A DNA stretch of 64,000 bases. Source: Polymorphobacter fuscus. GTDB lineage: Bacteria; Pseudomonadota; Alphaproteobacteria; Sphingomonadales; Sphingomonadaceae. The notes below the pieces were generated by a model, which worked only from the letters and a program-made list of their open reading frames with translations, was not told the DNA's origin and did not search any database. Location of the stretch: contig NZ_JAATJI010000001.1 in NCBI RefSeq assembly GCF_011927825.1, positions 2,294,001 through 2,358,000 on the forward strand, written 5' to 3'. The translations under genes and the position numbers were made by a program. Positions 8,727 to 17,292 of the stretch are shown one piece after another. The first letter of the stretch is position 1; every line of letters begins with the position of its first letter.

Positions 8727-9692
8727 CTAGGCCCGCGGCTTTTCGATGAAGGCCGCAATCGCTTCCGGGTCGATATGCTGGATCATGTGGCCGGCGTCGG
8801 CCAGCACCAGCGTCGGCGCCCCGAACTCGCGCGCCAGACGCTCCGAATGGGTGCGATGGTCGACCAGCTTGTCGCCATCGCCCCAGGCAATGCCGATCGG
8901 CAGCCGGAGTTCGCGATAACGCGGCGCCAGCCGGGCGACGTTGGCCGGCATCTGGGCACCGTCGAGCGCCGAGGCCGCCATCTGCGTCGGGCGCAGCATC
9001 AACTCGAACGGGATCTCATCCATGAAGCGATCGGGCGTTTCGGACGGCGAGAACACCATGCGGATGCCGCCGGCGCCGGTGATGCGCGTCTGCAGCGGCG
9101 CCACGGCATTGGCAAACACCTGCCGGGCCCCCGGCAGGATGGCGATGTTGAGCATCGCCGAATCGGGGCGCATGGTCGGGTAGTAATAGCCCGACAGCAG
9201 CACGAGCCGGGATACGCGACCGACATGGTCGAGCGCCCAGGCCAGCGCCACCAGCGTTCCCCAGCTGTGCCCGACAACGACCGGGCGCAGCACGCCGAGC
9301 TGGCCGCAGGCGGCGACGAACAGCCTGGCCTGGGCTTCCGCGGTCCATTCGCGGTCGTCGGGGCGGGCGGTATAGCCATAGCCCGGCCGGTCGAACAGGA
9401 TGACACGGTGGCGGGTGCGCAGCCGGTCGACGACGCCGCTGACCAGGAAATCCTGCAACAGCGAGCCATTGCCGTGGATGAGCACGATGGTCTCGCCGCC
9501 GGCGACATAGCCGGTGTCGACGACATGCACCGCGACGCCGCCGACATCGAGGATGCGGCCGATGGGCGGATAGCGTGCTTCGGCACGCCGGGCGGCGGCG
9601 CGATTGAACAGGGTGGCGGCGCCGAGGGCCGCGGCGGCGGCCGCCGACCAGCCCAGAATGGCGCGGCCTTTGCCGATGGGTCCGCTGGTCAT
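8727..9692 (-). CDS. Alpha/beta hydrolase with N-terminal membrane anchor
   Basis: A 321-residue alpha/beta-hydrolase fold enzyme. It begins with a hydrophobic segment (about 10-27) that is probably a membrane anchor, then HGNGS oxyanion-loop sequence, the nucleophile elbow GHSWG, an acid residue in WGDGDKLVDHRTH and a catalytic histidine in DAGHMIQH. The start at 9692 is preceded by AGAGGAGC at good spacing; the open frame continues 68 codons further upstream through a repetitive region shared with the neighbouring gene, which I consider non-coding in this frame. Substrate unknown; esterase or epoxide-hydrolase-like activity is possible. Confidence 0.85.
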   Translation of the reverse strand: MTSGPIGKGRAILGWSAAAAAALGAATLFNRAAARRAEARYPPIGRILDVGGVAVHVVDTGYVAGGETIVLIHGNGSLLQDFLVSGVVDRLRTRHRVILFDRPGYGYTARPDDREWTAEAQARLFVAACGQLGVLRPVVVGHSWGTLVALAWALDHVGRVSRLVLLSGYYYPTMRPDSAMLNIAILPGARQVFANAVAPLQTRITGAGGIRMVFSPSETPDRFMDEIPFELMLRPTQMAASALDGAQMPANVARLAPRYRELRLPIGIAWGDGDKLVDHRTHSERLAREFGAPTLVLADAGHMIQHIDPEAIAAFIEKPRA

Positions 9693-9756
9693 GGGCGTGC
9701 TCCTCTGAAGCTGCCCTAACCCGGCAAGGGTGACGGCGGTTCCGTTCCCCGCGCCC

Positions 9757-10437
9757 TCAGTCGGCCGTGCCGCGCGGGCCCGGCCCCATACCGCCGCCCA
9801 ATCCCATCCCCATGCCCATGCCCATGCCACCGCCGCTACCTTCGCCACCCCCGCCGCCGCCGCCGCCGCCCCGGCCGCCACCGGCACCGGCACCATCGCC
9901 CCTGCCGCGTGCGCCGCTGCCGCCCGGCCGCGCCGGGCCCTGCGGCGGCATCGTCAGCGTCGGCGGAATGGCATCGAGGTCGAGCGCGGTGCGGATGAAA
10001 TTGCGCAGCGACACGACCAGATCGTGGGTCGGCACCGGCCGCCCGGCGACGAGAGCCTCGGCGGCGCCGGCAGCGAGGCGCACCTGCTCCTCGGTCCCGA
10101 GCAGAATGATATCCGACAGCGCCGCCTCGACCGCGTCGCGGATACGGCGGGCGCGGTCCGACCCGGCGGGCGCGGCGACAGCGGGGTCCTGGCGTCGCAG
10201 ATCGCCCAGATGCGTCGGGTCGACGAGCAGCTGGCCGGTGAACGACCCGCCCAGCACCTTGTAGGCAGCGATCAGCGTGCGCAGCCGCTCGTTGATCTGG
10301 CGGTTCATCCGTTCGCGCCGCTGCTGGATCGTCGTCATGATCAGCAGGCGCACGCCGACGCCGATCAGCGTGATCAGCGCCAGCCCGAGCAAGGTGTTGA
10401 GGATGCCGCCCCACGAACTGAAATCGAAACTGCGCAA
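9757..10437 (-). CDS. Conserved membrane protein with Gly/Met-rich tail, unknown function
   Basis: A 226-residue protein with one N-terminal transmembrane helix (ILNTLLGLALITLIGVGVRL), then a charged coiled region with QQRRERMNRQINERLRTLIAAYK, and a conserved VEAALSDIILLGTEEQVRLA segment. The last 50 residues are almost only glycine, methionine and proline, including a run of nine glycines and GMGMGMGMG. I recognise the central part as a widespread unnamed family and cannot assign a function. The chosen start is a TTG with AAGGA eight bases upstream; a GTG at 10488 would add 17 residues but has poor spacing. It lies 64 bp upstream of the hydrolase gene on the same strand. Confidence 0.75.
   Translation of the reverse strand: MRSFDFSSWGGILNTLLGLALITLIGVGVRLLIMTTIQQRRERMNRQINERLRTLIAAYKVLGGSFTGQLLVDPTHLGDLRRQDPAVAAPAGSDRARRIRDAVEAALSDIILLGTEEQVRLAAGAAEALVAGRPVPTHDLVVSLRNFIRTALDLDAIPPTLTMPPQGPARPGGSGARGRGDGAGAGGGRGGGGGGGGGEGSGGGMGMGMGMGLGGGMGPGPRGTAD
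9801..9875. repeat. Simple-sequence tract encoding the Gly/Met tail
   Basis: On the plus strand, repeated CCCATG hexamers (about 9802-9828) are followed by a run of CCG triplets (about 9848-9871). They encode Met-Gly repeats and polyglycine on the minus strand. Such tracts can change unit number by slippage; each unit is a multiple of three, so length would vary without a frameshift. Confidence 0.7.
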
Positions 10438-10532
10438 GGGCGGGATCCTTCGGAAACGGGCCTGCGGGGATAGAGGATGTGCCGGCACGGCGCCAGTTGC
10501 CGCTCCGCCCCGATCCGCGCTAACCCGGCGCC

Positions 10533-11906
10533 ATGCACCGTCCCGCCACCGCCGCCGACCCTGAAGAGCTGGCGGCCTTTCTCGCCGCCAATCCGGGGAT
10601 CGAATTTCTCGACGTCCATTACACCAACCTCGCCGGGGTGCCGCGCGGCAAGCGGCTGCGCGCCCATGAATTCGCCGCCGCCTTCGAAAACGGCCGGTTC
10701 TTGCCGGGGTCGATCCTCGTCGTCGACATCACCGGGCTTGATGTCGAGGAATCGGGGATGGTGTGGGAGGATGGCGACGCCGATCGCGTCGGCTGGCCGG
10801 TGCCCGGCACGCTGGCGCGGGCGCCTTGGCTGGGGGCCGATTCGGCCGACGTCATGCTGTCGATGCACGAACTCGACGGCCGGCCCTGCGCCCTCGACCC
10901 CCGCCAGGTGCTGCGCAATGTCATCGCTCGCTTCACCGCGGATGGCTTGACGCCGGTGGTGGCGTGCGAGCTGGAATTCTACCTGGTCGACGCGGCCCGC
11001 ACCGCTGATGGCGGCATCGCCCTGCCGCGCGGGCTCGATGGCCGGGTGCCGGGGCATCGCCAGGTCTATGGGCTCGACCCGGTCGATCTCGACGGCGCCT
11101 TCCTGCGCGATCTCTGGGCCGCATGCGATGCGCTCGGGCTGCCGACCGGCGCCGCGATCGGCGAATATGCCGCCGGCCAATATGAAGTGACACTGGCGCA
11201 CAAGCCCGATGCCCTGGCCGCCGCCGACGATGCGGTGCGCTTCAAGCGCGTCGCCAAGGGCGTGGCGGCGCGGCACGGGCGCACGGCGACGTTCATGGCC
11301 AAGCCCTTTGCCGATGTTTCGGGATCCGGCCTGCATATCCATGTCTCGGTGCTCGATGCCCAGGGGCGCAACATCTTCGCCGGCGATGCGCCCGAAGGCT
11401 CGGCGGCGCTGGCCCATGCCATCGGCGGCGCAGCGAACCTGATGCCGGGCAGCATCGCGGTGTTCGCCCCCAACGCCAACAGCTATCGGCGGTTTCGCCC
11501 CAACAGCTATGCGCCGGTGCGCGCCGGCTGGGGCGTCAACAATCGCACCGTGCCACTGCGCATCCCGGTGGGTCCGCGCGAAAGCCGCCACCTCGAACAC
11601 CGATTGTCCGGGGCGGACGCCAACCCCTGGCTGGCGGTGGCGGCGGTGCTTGCCGGCGTCCACCATGGCCTGACGCACCGCATCGACCCCGGCCCGCCGG
11701 TCACCGGCGACGGCCAGACAACCGGCGAGCGACTGCCGACCGACTGGGCGCATGCACTGGCGCTGTTCGAAGGCTCGCGCGTGCTGGCGGACTATTGGGG
11801 CGGGCGGGCCGCGGAGATGTTCGCGACGGTCAAGCGGGTCGAGGCCGAACGCTACAACAGCGTCATCACCCCGCTCGATTACGACTGGGTGCTGCGCTCG
11901 GCCTGA
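10533..11906 (+). CDS. Glutamine synthetase family ligase (PuuA/GlnA-III type)
   Basis: A 457-residue ATP-dependent ligase of the glutamine synthetase superfamily. It shows ACELEFYLVD and GEYAAGQYEVTL for the metal-binding glutamates, the ATP-binding KPFADVSGSGLHIHVS block, and a late NNRTVPLRIP / RHLEHRLSGADANPW segment. The pattern matches gamma-glutamylpolyamine synthetase-like paralogues more than housekeeping GlnA: it is shorter at the C terminus and has no recognisable adenylylation tyrosine. No polyamine catabolism genes are adjacent, so the acceptor amine is unknown. Confidence 0.85.
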   Translation: MHRPATAADPEELAAFLAANPGIEFLDVHYTNLAGVPRGKRLRAHEFAAAFENGRFLPGSILVVDITGLDVEESGMVWEDGDADRVGWPVPGTLARAPWLGADSADVMLSMHELDGRPCALDPRQVLRNVIARFTADGLTPVVACELEFYLVDAARTADGGIALPRGLDGRVPGHRQVYGLDPVDLDGAFLRDLWAACDALGLPTGAAIGEYAAGQYEVTLAHKPDALAAADDAVRFKRVAKGVAARHGRTATFMAKPFADVSGSGLHIHVSVLDAQGRNIFAGDAPEGSAALAHAIGGAANLMPGSIAVFAPNANSYRRFRPNSYAPVRAGWGVNNRTVPLRIPVGPRESRHLEHRLSGADANPWLAVAAVLAGVHHGLTHRIDPGPPVTGDGQTTGERLPTDWAHALALFEGSRVLADYWGGRAAEMFATVKRVEAERYNSVITPLDYDWVLRSA

Positions 11907-11921
11907 ATCGTCTGCTCCGGC

Positions 11922-12653
11922 CTATTGTTCGTTCTCCGACAGCGCGCCGTCGGGCCGCAGCCGCCGCGGGCCGCCTGTCGGCCGCGGCGCCGTCGATGGC
12001 CAGCGCGCGGTCAGAAAGCGCGCCCGCGGCATGCGCGTCACGTTGACGGCGTCGCCCTGGTTGCCGCCCAGGACATGGAAGCTGTTGTCGTCCTCCCCCA
12101 CATAAAAGGCGACATGGCCGAGCCCGCTGGTTTTCGATTTGCGCCAGAACACCATGATCGCGCCGGGCTGCGGCACGGCGCAATCGACCCCGCAGCGCGC
12201 CCAGTTGCGCGCCCCGAGCGGGTTGATCGGCAGCAGTTCGGACGGCAGTTGCGACCCGATGCAATGGGCGACGAACAGCCCGCACCAGGGAATTTCGTCA
12301 TCGGCATAGCTGATCTTCAACCGCCGGCCCCAGCCGATCAGCATGGGGTTGCTGCCCGGCCCCTTGTCCTCGGTAATGCCGATGCAGCGCTGCGCTTCGA
12401 GCAGCCACGGCAGGGCCAGCGAGGCGAGCGGCGATTCGGCCGGCTCGGCGGCCGCTGGCTTCGGCGTCTTGGCAGCCAGGGCCTCGGCCAGCGCCGCGCG
12501 AGTCTTGGGCCCGACGACGCCGATCGGGTCGATCCCGCGCGATGTTTGAAACGCCTTGATCGCATCGACGGTGTTTCTGCCGAGCGCGCCGTCGATGGTT
12601 CCGGGATCGAAGCCCAGCGACTTGAGCGCGGTCTGGAGTTCGGTGACATTCAT
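11922..12653 (-). CDS. Peptidoglycan-binding, TIGR02594-type CHAP-like protein
   Basis: A 243-residue protein with an N-terminal peptidoglycan-binding domain (about 1-65, LQTALKSLGFDPGTIDGALG...) and a C-terminal NlpC/CHAP-like domain with IPWCGLFVAHC for the candidate cysteine and GHVAFYVGED for the histidine. No signal peptide is evident, so export may use another route, as in phage-type or autolysin-like proteins. I placed the start at 12653, after GGGGGGA; methionines 9 and 25 codons upstream have no ribosome site. Likely a muralytic or amidase-type hydrolase; substrate not shown. Confidence 0.8.
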   Translation of the reverse strand: MNVTELQTALKSLGFDPGTIDGALGRNTVDAIKAFQTSRGIDPIGVVGPKTRAALAEALAAKTPKPAAAEPAESPLASLALPWLLEAQRCIGITEDKGPGSNPMLIGWGRRLKISYADDEIPWCGLFVAHCIGSQLPSELLPINPLGARNWARCGVDCAVPQPGAIMVFWRKSKTSGLGHVAFYVGEDDNSFHVLGGNQGDAVNVTRMPRARFLTARWPSTAPRPTGGPRRLRPDGALSENEQ

Positions 12654-12748
12654 GAACAATCCCCCCGGGATTTTCGCCATGCTTTGGCTTTTATATCGCA
12701 GCGCGGGTGGTGTAGGACAGCCTCTCATAAGAAGGTCCGGACCCCATC

Positions 12749-13402
12749 ATGAAGTTCTTTGCTGACACGGCCGACACCGCCGAAATCGCCCTGCTCGCCG
12801 AAACCGGCCTGCTCGACGGCGTCACCACCAACCCGTCGCTGATCGCCAAATCGGGGCGCAACTTCCTCGAAGTCATCCGCGAGATCGCGGCGCTCACCCC
12901 CGGCCCGGTGTCGGCCGAGGTCGTCGCTTCGGACAAGGACGGCATGTTGCGCGAAGCCGAGGTGCTGCGGAAGCTCGGCGACAATATCTGCGTCAAGCTG
13001 CCGTTGACGCTGGCCGGGCTGGCCGCATGCAAGGCGCTGTCGGACGATGGCGTGATGACCAACGTCACCCTGTGCTTTTCGGCGAACCAGGCGCTGCTCG
13101 CGGCCAAGGCGGGGGCGACGTTCATCTCGCCGTTCGTCGGTCGGCTCGACGATATCGGGTCGGACGGGATGATCCTCATCGAGGACATCAAGATGATCTA
13201 TGACAATTACGCCTTCGACACCGAAATCCTGGTCGCCAGCGTCCGCCACCCCATCCATGTCCTGCAGGCGGCCAAGCTCGGCGCCGATGTGGCGACGATG
13301 CCGCCGACGGTCATCCGCGCCCTCGCCAGCCACCCGCTGACCGACAAGGGGCTGGCGGCGTTCGACGCCGATTGGGCAAAGACCGGGCAGTCGATCCTCT
13401 GA
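12749..13402 (+). CDS. tal: Small transaldolase (TalC/Fsa family)
   Basis: A 217-residue class I aldolase of the transaldolase/fructose-6-phosphate aldolase family, with [13 protein letters not shown] at the N terminus and the Schiff-base lysine K83 in NICVKLPLT. The residue that separates the two activities is phenylalanine here (F129 in ISPFVGR), as in transaldolases, whereas fructose-6-phosphate aldolase has tyrosine. This supports a transaldolase in the non-oxidative pentose phosphate pathway. The 3' end overlaps a TTG-started xerC gene by 31 bp. Confidence 0.92.
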   Translation: MKFFADTADTAEIALLAETGLLDGVTTNPSLIAKSGRNFLEVIREIAALTPGPVSAEVVASDKDGMLREAEVLRKLGDNICVKLPLTLAGLAACKALSDDGVMTNVTLCFSANQALLAAKAGATFISPFVGRLDDIGSDGMILIEDIKMIYDNYAFDTEILVASVRHPIHVLQAAKLGADVATMPPTVIRALASHPLTDKGLAAFDADWAKTGQSIL

Positions 13403-14304
13403 CCCTCGCTGCGCTCTCCGCGCTCTGGCTGACCAGCCTCGTCGACGCGCGCCGCCTGTCGCCGCACACGCTGCGCGCCTATGCGGCGACGATCGAACGG
13501 TTCGACGCGTTCCTCCACCGCCATCTCGGCGGCACGCCGACCGCGACCGCGCTGGCGGCGCTGACACCGGCGGATTTTCGCGGCTTCCTGGCGCTGCGCC
13601 GCGGCGAAGGCCTCGCCAACGCGTCGGTGGCGCGCGACGTATCGGCGCTGCGCACCTTCTTTGCCTGGGCGCGGCGCGCACAGGGGGTGGATTGCGAAGG
13701 CATTGCCGGGCTCAAGTCGCCGCGGCTGGCGCGCCGGCTGCCGCGCGCCGTGTCGCCCGACGATGCGACCGGGCTCATCGCGGCGGTCGGCGACGATGCC
13801 CGCACGCCGTGGACGGCGGCGCGCGACACCGCCGTGCTGCTGCTGCTCTATGGCGCCGGGCTGCGCATCGCCGAGGCACTGGCGCTGACCGGCGCCGTGC
13901 TGCCGCTGGGCGCCACGATCAGCGTCACCGGCAAGCGCAACAAGACGCGCATCGTGCCGCTGCTGCCGGTCGTTGCCGATGCGATCATGGCCTATGTCGC
14001 GCTGACACCCTGGCCGCCGTCGCGCGACGCGCCGCTGTTCCGTGGGAAACGCGGCGGGCCGCTCGACCCCGGCATCGTACGCGCCGCCATCCGCGCCGCG
14101 CGGCCGGCGCTGGGCCTGCCCGACAGCGCGACGCCGCATGCGCTGCGCCACAGCTTCGCCACCCATCTGCTGGCGCGCGGTGCCGATCTGCGTGCCATCC
14201 AGGACCTGCTCGGCCATGCCTCGCTCAGTTCGACACAGATCTACACGGCGGTCGATGCGGCCCAGCTTCTCGATGTCTATCGTCATGCCCATCCGCGCGC
14301 CTGA
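13372..14304 (+). CDS. xerC: Tyrosine recombinase XerC
   Basis: A 310-residue site-specific recombinase that resolves chromosome dimers with XerD at dif. It has the N-terminal SAM-like DNA-binding domain (about 10-95) and the catalytic residues R165 (GLRIAEAL), H256 and R259 ([10 protein letters not shown]), H282 (LLGHAS) and the nucleophile Y291. The only usable start is a TTG inside the transaldolase gene; between it and the first conserved residues there is no ATG or GTG. Expression is therefore probably coupled to the upstream gene. No integrase-type attachment site or mobile element is near, so a housekeeping Xer role is favoured. Confidence 0.88.
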   Translation: MGKDRAVDPLTLAALSALWLTSLVDARRLSPHTLRAYAATIERFDAFLHRHLGGTPTATALAALTPADFRGFLALRRGEGLANASVARDVSALRTFFAWARRAQGVDCEGIAGLKSPRLARRLPRAVSPDDATGLIAAVGDDARTPWTAARDTAVLLLLYGAGLRIAEALALTGAVLPLGATISVTGKRNKTRIVPLLPVVADAIMAYVALTPWPPSRDAPLFRGKRGGPLDPGIVRAAIRAARPALGLPDSATPHALRHSFATHLLARGADLRAIQDLLGHASLSSTQIYTAVDAAQLLDVYRHAHPRA

Positions 14305-14370
14305 GCAAAACCGCCGGCCGACGCGAAAATCCTTGACCGCCGCCGCGCCTGCCTCAAAGCCTGTGCACGC

Positions 14371-15624
14371 ATGAAAACCAACACCCTCACCCGCAACATC
14401 CTCATCGCGCTGGTCACCGGCATCCTGTGCGGCTGGCTGGTCAATCTCTATGCCGGGTCGGCGGAGCGGGCGGCGGAGATCGCCAACTACCTCAGCATCG
14501 TCACCGAGGTGTTCCTGCGGCTGATCAAGATGATCATCGCGCCGCTGGTGCTGTCGACACTGACGCTGGGCATTGCCCATATGGGCGGCGGCGGCGCCGT
14601 CGGGCGGACCTTCGGGCGGACGATGGCATGGTTCATCACCGCCTCGGTGGTCTCGCTGGCGCTCGGCATCCTGATGGTCAACATCCTGCAGCCGGGCGTC
14701 GGCGTCGGGCTGGCGGTGCCGCCGGTCAATGCCGATTCGGGTGTCGCGGCGAAGGCGTTCGACCTCAAGGCATTCGTTTCCCACATCGTGCCGCAGTCGA
14801 TCTTCGAGGCGATGGCAACCAACGAAGTCCTGCAGATCGTCGTCTTTTCGCTGTTCGCCGGCATCGGGCTGATTTCCATCGGCGAACAGGGCCGGCCGAT
14901 CATTCGCGGGCTCGACGCGCTGATGCACCTGATGCTGCGCATCACCGGCTATGTCATGCAGATCGCGCCGCTGGCGGTGTTCGCGGCGGTGGCGTCGTCG
15001 ATCGCGGTGGAGGGGTTGAGCATCATCATCGTCTTCGGCCGCTTCATCGGTGGCTTCTACCTGGCGCTGGCGTTGCTGTGGGTGGTGCTGCTGGGCGCCG
15101 GGTCCTTCGTCATCGGCATTCCCAACATCAAGCGGCTGGTGATGGAGATCCGCGAGCCGTTCCTGATCACCTTTGCCACGGCATCGTCGGAAGCGTCGTA
15201 CCCCAAGCTTCTCGAGGCGCTGGAACGCTTCGGCGTGCCCAATCGCATCGCCAGCTTCGTGCTGCCTCTGGGCTACAGCTTCAACCTCGACGGATCGATG
15301 ATGTACTGCGCCTTTGCCAGCATCTTCATTGCCCAGGCCTATGGCATCGACCTGACGCTGGGGCAGGAATTCGCCATGCTCGGGTTGCTGATGATTACCT
15401 CCAAGGGCATCGCCGGGGTGCCGCGCGCCTCGCTGGTGGTGATCGCCGCGACCCTGCCCTATTTCAACATTCCGGAGGCGGGGCTGCTGCTGGTGCTCGC
15501 CGTCGACCATTTCCTCGACATGGGCCGCAGCGCCACCAACGTCATCGGAAATGCCGTGGCGACGGCGGTGGTGGCGAAATGGGACAAGGAAGCGCCCGAA
15601 GTGCTGCTGCCCGGCGAAGCCTGA
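14371..15624 (+). CDS. Dicarboxylate/amino acid:cation symporter (DAACS family)
   Basis: A 417-residue inner-membrane transporter of the GltP/DctA family. Multiple hydrophobic helices are visible, with the conserved re-entrant loop region ITFATASSEAS and the helix-7 motif GYSFNLDGSMMYC, where the family usually has NLDGT. The C-terminal signature VDHFLDMGRSATNVIGN carries the substrate-carboxylate-binding residues. It probably imports C4-dicarboxylates or acidic amino acids with Na+ or H+. No ribosome site stands out before the ATG. Confidence 0.92.
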   Translation: MKTNTLTRNILIALVTGILCGWLVNLYAGSAERAAEIANYLSIVTEVFLRLIKMIIAPLVLSTLTLGIAHMGGGGAVGRTFGRTMAWFITASVVSLALGILMVNILQPGVGVGLAVPPVNADSGVAAKAFDLKAFVSHIVPQSIFEAMATNEVLQIVVFSLFAGIGLISIGEQGRPIIRGLDALMHLMLRITGYVMQIAPLAVFAAVASSIAVEGLSIIIVFGRFIGGFYLALALLWVVLLGAGSFVIGIPNIKRLVMEIREPFLITFATASSEASYPKLLEALERFGVPNRIASFVLPLGYSFNLDGSMMYCAFASIFIAQAYGIDLTLGQEFAMLGLLMITSKGIAGVPRASLVVIAATLPYFNIPEAGLLLVLAVDHFLDMGRSATNVIGNAVATAVVAKWDKEAPEVLLPGEA

Positions 15625-15659
15625 AGTCATCGCCCGACCACGGATCGAGGCGTTCGTCC

Positions 15660-16157
15660 TCAGTCCTTCTTCAAACCCGCGAACGGGCTGTTCGCCAGCC
15701 GCGCTTCCTCTTCGGTCAGCACGCCCGGCACCCGGGCGCCTTTCTTTCGTGGGTAGGGGTCGAGCGCCAGCGCCAGCGCCTGGGCGGCGATTTCGCCCAT
15801 GTCGATGATGTCGCCGGTCAGCGGCTCGGCATCGAGGTCGGCGTCGGCCAGCTCGATCTCGCTGCCTTCCGGCACGTGGGGGGTCAGCAGCAGGTTGACC
15901 GGCTCGGTGATCAGGAAGGGCACCGGCTCGGCGGTGGTGACGCAGGGCTGGTTGCCGCTGGCATGGATCTGGCCGGTGACGCGGATGCCGGCGGCCTCGC
16001 GGCGCAATTCGAGCGCGGCGGTCAGCCGTTCAAGGTCGAGCAGGTAGAAGCGGTCGGCGAGCGCCGCACGCTCAGGCGGCCCGGCCTCGATCATCTGCTG
16101 GCGGGTGTGGGTGCCGACGTCATGGGCGCGAAACGGCCGCGAAAATTCGGGCGTCAT
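15660..16157 (-). CDS. YceD family protein (DUF177)
   Basis: A 165-residue protein of the DUF177/YceD family, associated in other bacteria with 23S rRNA accumulation or ribosome maturation. It contains VTGQIHASGNQPCVTTAEPV, where the cysteine belongs to the conserved C-V-R/T-T motif, and an acidic IELADADLDAEPL stretch before IDMGEIAAQALALALDPYPR, which is diagnostic. The start shares ATGA with the stop of the upstream chaperone gene. The usual partner rpmF is not adjacent. Confidence 0.88.
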   Translation of the reverse strand: MTPEFSRPFRAHDVGTHTRQQMIEAGPPERAALADRFYLLDLERLTAALELRREAAGIRVTGQIHASGNQPCVTTAEPVPFLITEPVNLLLTPHVPEGSEIELADADLDAEPLTGDIIDMGEIAAQALALALDPYPRKKGARVPGVLTEEEARLANSPFAGLKKD

Positions 16158-16687
16158 GCGATCGCTCCGCTGCTGATGGCGGCATAGGGCAGTCCCGCAA
16201 GACCGGCCGCAAGGCGCCGCGTTTCCGCCACCACCCAGGCCACGGCATCGTCGGCGACAGGTTCGCCGCGCCACAAATTGCGGCGCAGCGCCGTGGCCAG
16301 CGCGGCATCGTCGCCGCCGGCGTCACGATAGGCGCCCAGTCGGCCGCCCAGCGCCGCCATCATCTGGCCGATATGCTTGCCAACGACCTGGTCGCCGATG
16401 CCGCCCTGGCGCAGCGACCCGTCCATGTCGTTGATGAAGCGGTCGGCGAGGTCGGCCGACAATTGCTTGGGCGCGTCGCCGGGCTCGGCCTCCAGCCGCA
16501 GCAGCACCAGCGACAGCATCAGCGCGACCATGTCGAAGCGCCCGTCGATGGTGTCGGGCACCTCGCCGGCGATATACCAGTCCGGACGCCGCGCCAGGTC
16601 GACGACCTGATTGTACAGCGCCTGGCCCGGCAGGACGGCAAGGTTGGCGCCGGCCAGGGCGCGCCGGAGGGTGGACAGGATGGTCAT
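16154..16687 (-). CDS. Ubiquinol-cytochrome c chaperone family protein
   Basis: A 177-residue protein of the CBP3/UQCC1 chaperone family, which assists assembly of the cytochrome bc1 complex. The family pattern is visible in FDMVALMLSLVLLRLE and FINDMDGSLRQGGIGDQVVGKHI. It forms a two-gene unit with yceD (4-bp overlap) and is divergent from bamE, an arrangement typical of alphaproteobacteria. Function in bacteria is inferred from mitochondrial homologues. Confidence 0.88.
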   Translation of the reverse strand: MTILSTLRRALAGANLAVLPGQALYNQVVDLARRPDWYIAGEVPDTIDGRFDMVALMLSLVLLRLEAEPGDAPKQLSADLADRFINDMDGSLRQGGIGDQVVGKHIGQMMAALGGRLGAYRDAGGDDAALATALRRNLWRGEPVADDAVAWVVAETRRLAAGLAGLPYAAISSGAIA

Positions 16688-16788
16688 TGCGGTCGCCTGT
16701 TGTCATCGCCGCTTGGATAGGGGCGCGGGATGGCATATTGAGCGTCCGCGACTGCCGCGCAACCGTCTGCGGCAATCGGGAGATCGTG

Positions 16789-17271
16789 ATGCGTAATCCT
16801 GCCCTTCTTGTCGGCCTTGTCGCGGTGGTGATCACCGCCGGCGGTTGCACCCGGATCCGCCAGAACCAGGGCTATCTGGTCGATGAAACGCTGGTGACGT
16901 CGATCCAGCCCGGCGTCGACAACCGCGAATCGGTTTCGAAAACGCTGGGTCGGCCGACCTTCGCCGGCCAGTTCGATTCCAAGGAATGGTATTATGTGAC
17001 GCGGATCACCGGCCAATATGCCTTTGCCCAGCCCAAGGTGCTCAGCCAGTCGATCCTCGTCGTCAGTTTCGATGGTGCCGGCAATGTCGCGAAGGTGGAG
17101 CGGCGCGGCCTGGAACAGGTGGCCCGCATCAATCCGTCGAAGGACCGCACCGAGACTTTGGGCCGCGACACCGGGCTGCTGCAGGAATTGTTCGGCAACA
17201 TCGGTCAGGTCGGCGCCGGCTCCGGCCCGCTCGGCCAGAGCGGCAACACCGGCCGCGACGGTCCGCGCTGA
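16789..17271 (+). CDS. bamE: Outer membrane protein assembly factor BamE
   Basis: A 160-residue lipoprotein of the SmpA/OmlA family. The signal peptide ends in ITAGGC with the lipidated cysteine at C20. The BamE fold follows: GYLVDETLVTSIQPGVDNRESVSKTLG, then KEWYYVTRITGQYAFAQP, ending in a Gly-rich tail. As part of the BAM complex it helps insert beta-barrel proteins into the outer membrane. The start at 16789 follows GGGAGA at good spacing. It is divergent from the UQCC chaperone gene. Confidence 0.92.
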   Translation: MRNPALLVGLVAVVITAGGCTRIRQNQGYLVDETLVTSIQPGVDNRESVSKTLGRPTFAGQFDSKEWYYVTRITGQYAFAQPKVLSQSILVVSFDGAGNVAKVERRGLEQVARINPSKDRTETLGRDTGLLQELFGNIGQVGAGSGPLGQSGNTGRDGPR

Positions 17272-17292
17272 TCGCGGCGACCGCCGCGATCA
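17269..17292. terminator. Bidirectional hairpin containing both stop codons
   Basis: A perfect 10-bp stem with a GACC loop: TGATCGCGGC at 17269 pairs with GCCGCGATCA ending at 17292. The first three bases are the bamE stop TGA and the last three, read on the minus strand, are the phoD stop TGA. No T-run follows, so it may act as a 3'-end protecting structure as well as a terminator. Confidence 0.55.

Noticed and set aside
9801..9875. CRISPR-like or regulatory repeat
   Set aside because: The units are 3-6 bases and in a coding tail; no spacer pattern exists.
9693..9896. Upstream extension of the alpha/beta hydrolase frame
   Set aside because: The extension is Ala/Trp/Gly-rich because it reads the glycine-tail tract in another frame; a good ribosome site marks the start at 9692.
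12749..13402. Annotation as fructose-6-phosphate aldolase
   Set aside because: The discriminating residue is Phe (F129), which fits transaldolase; the opposite call would need Tyr.
13207..15630. An 807-codon open frame on the minus strand
   Set aside because: Antisense to transaldolase, xerC and the symporter; composition is His/Arg/Gln-rich and repetitive without any domain.
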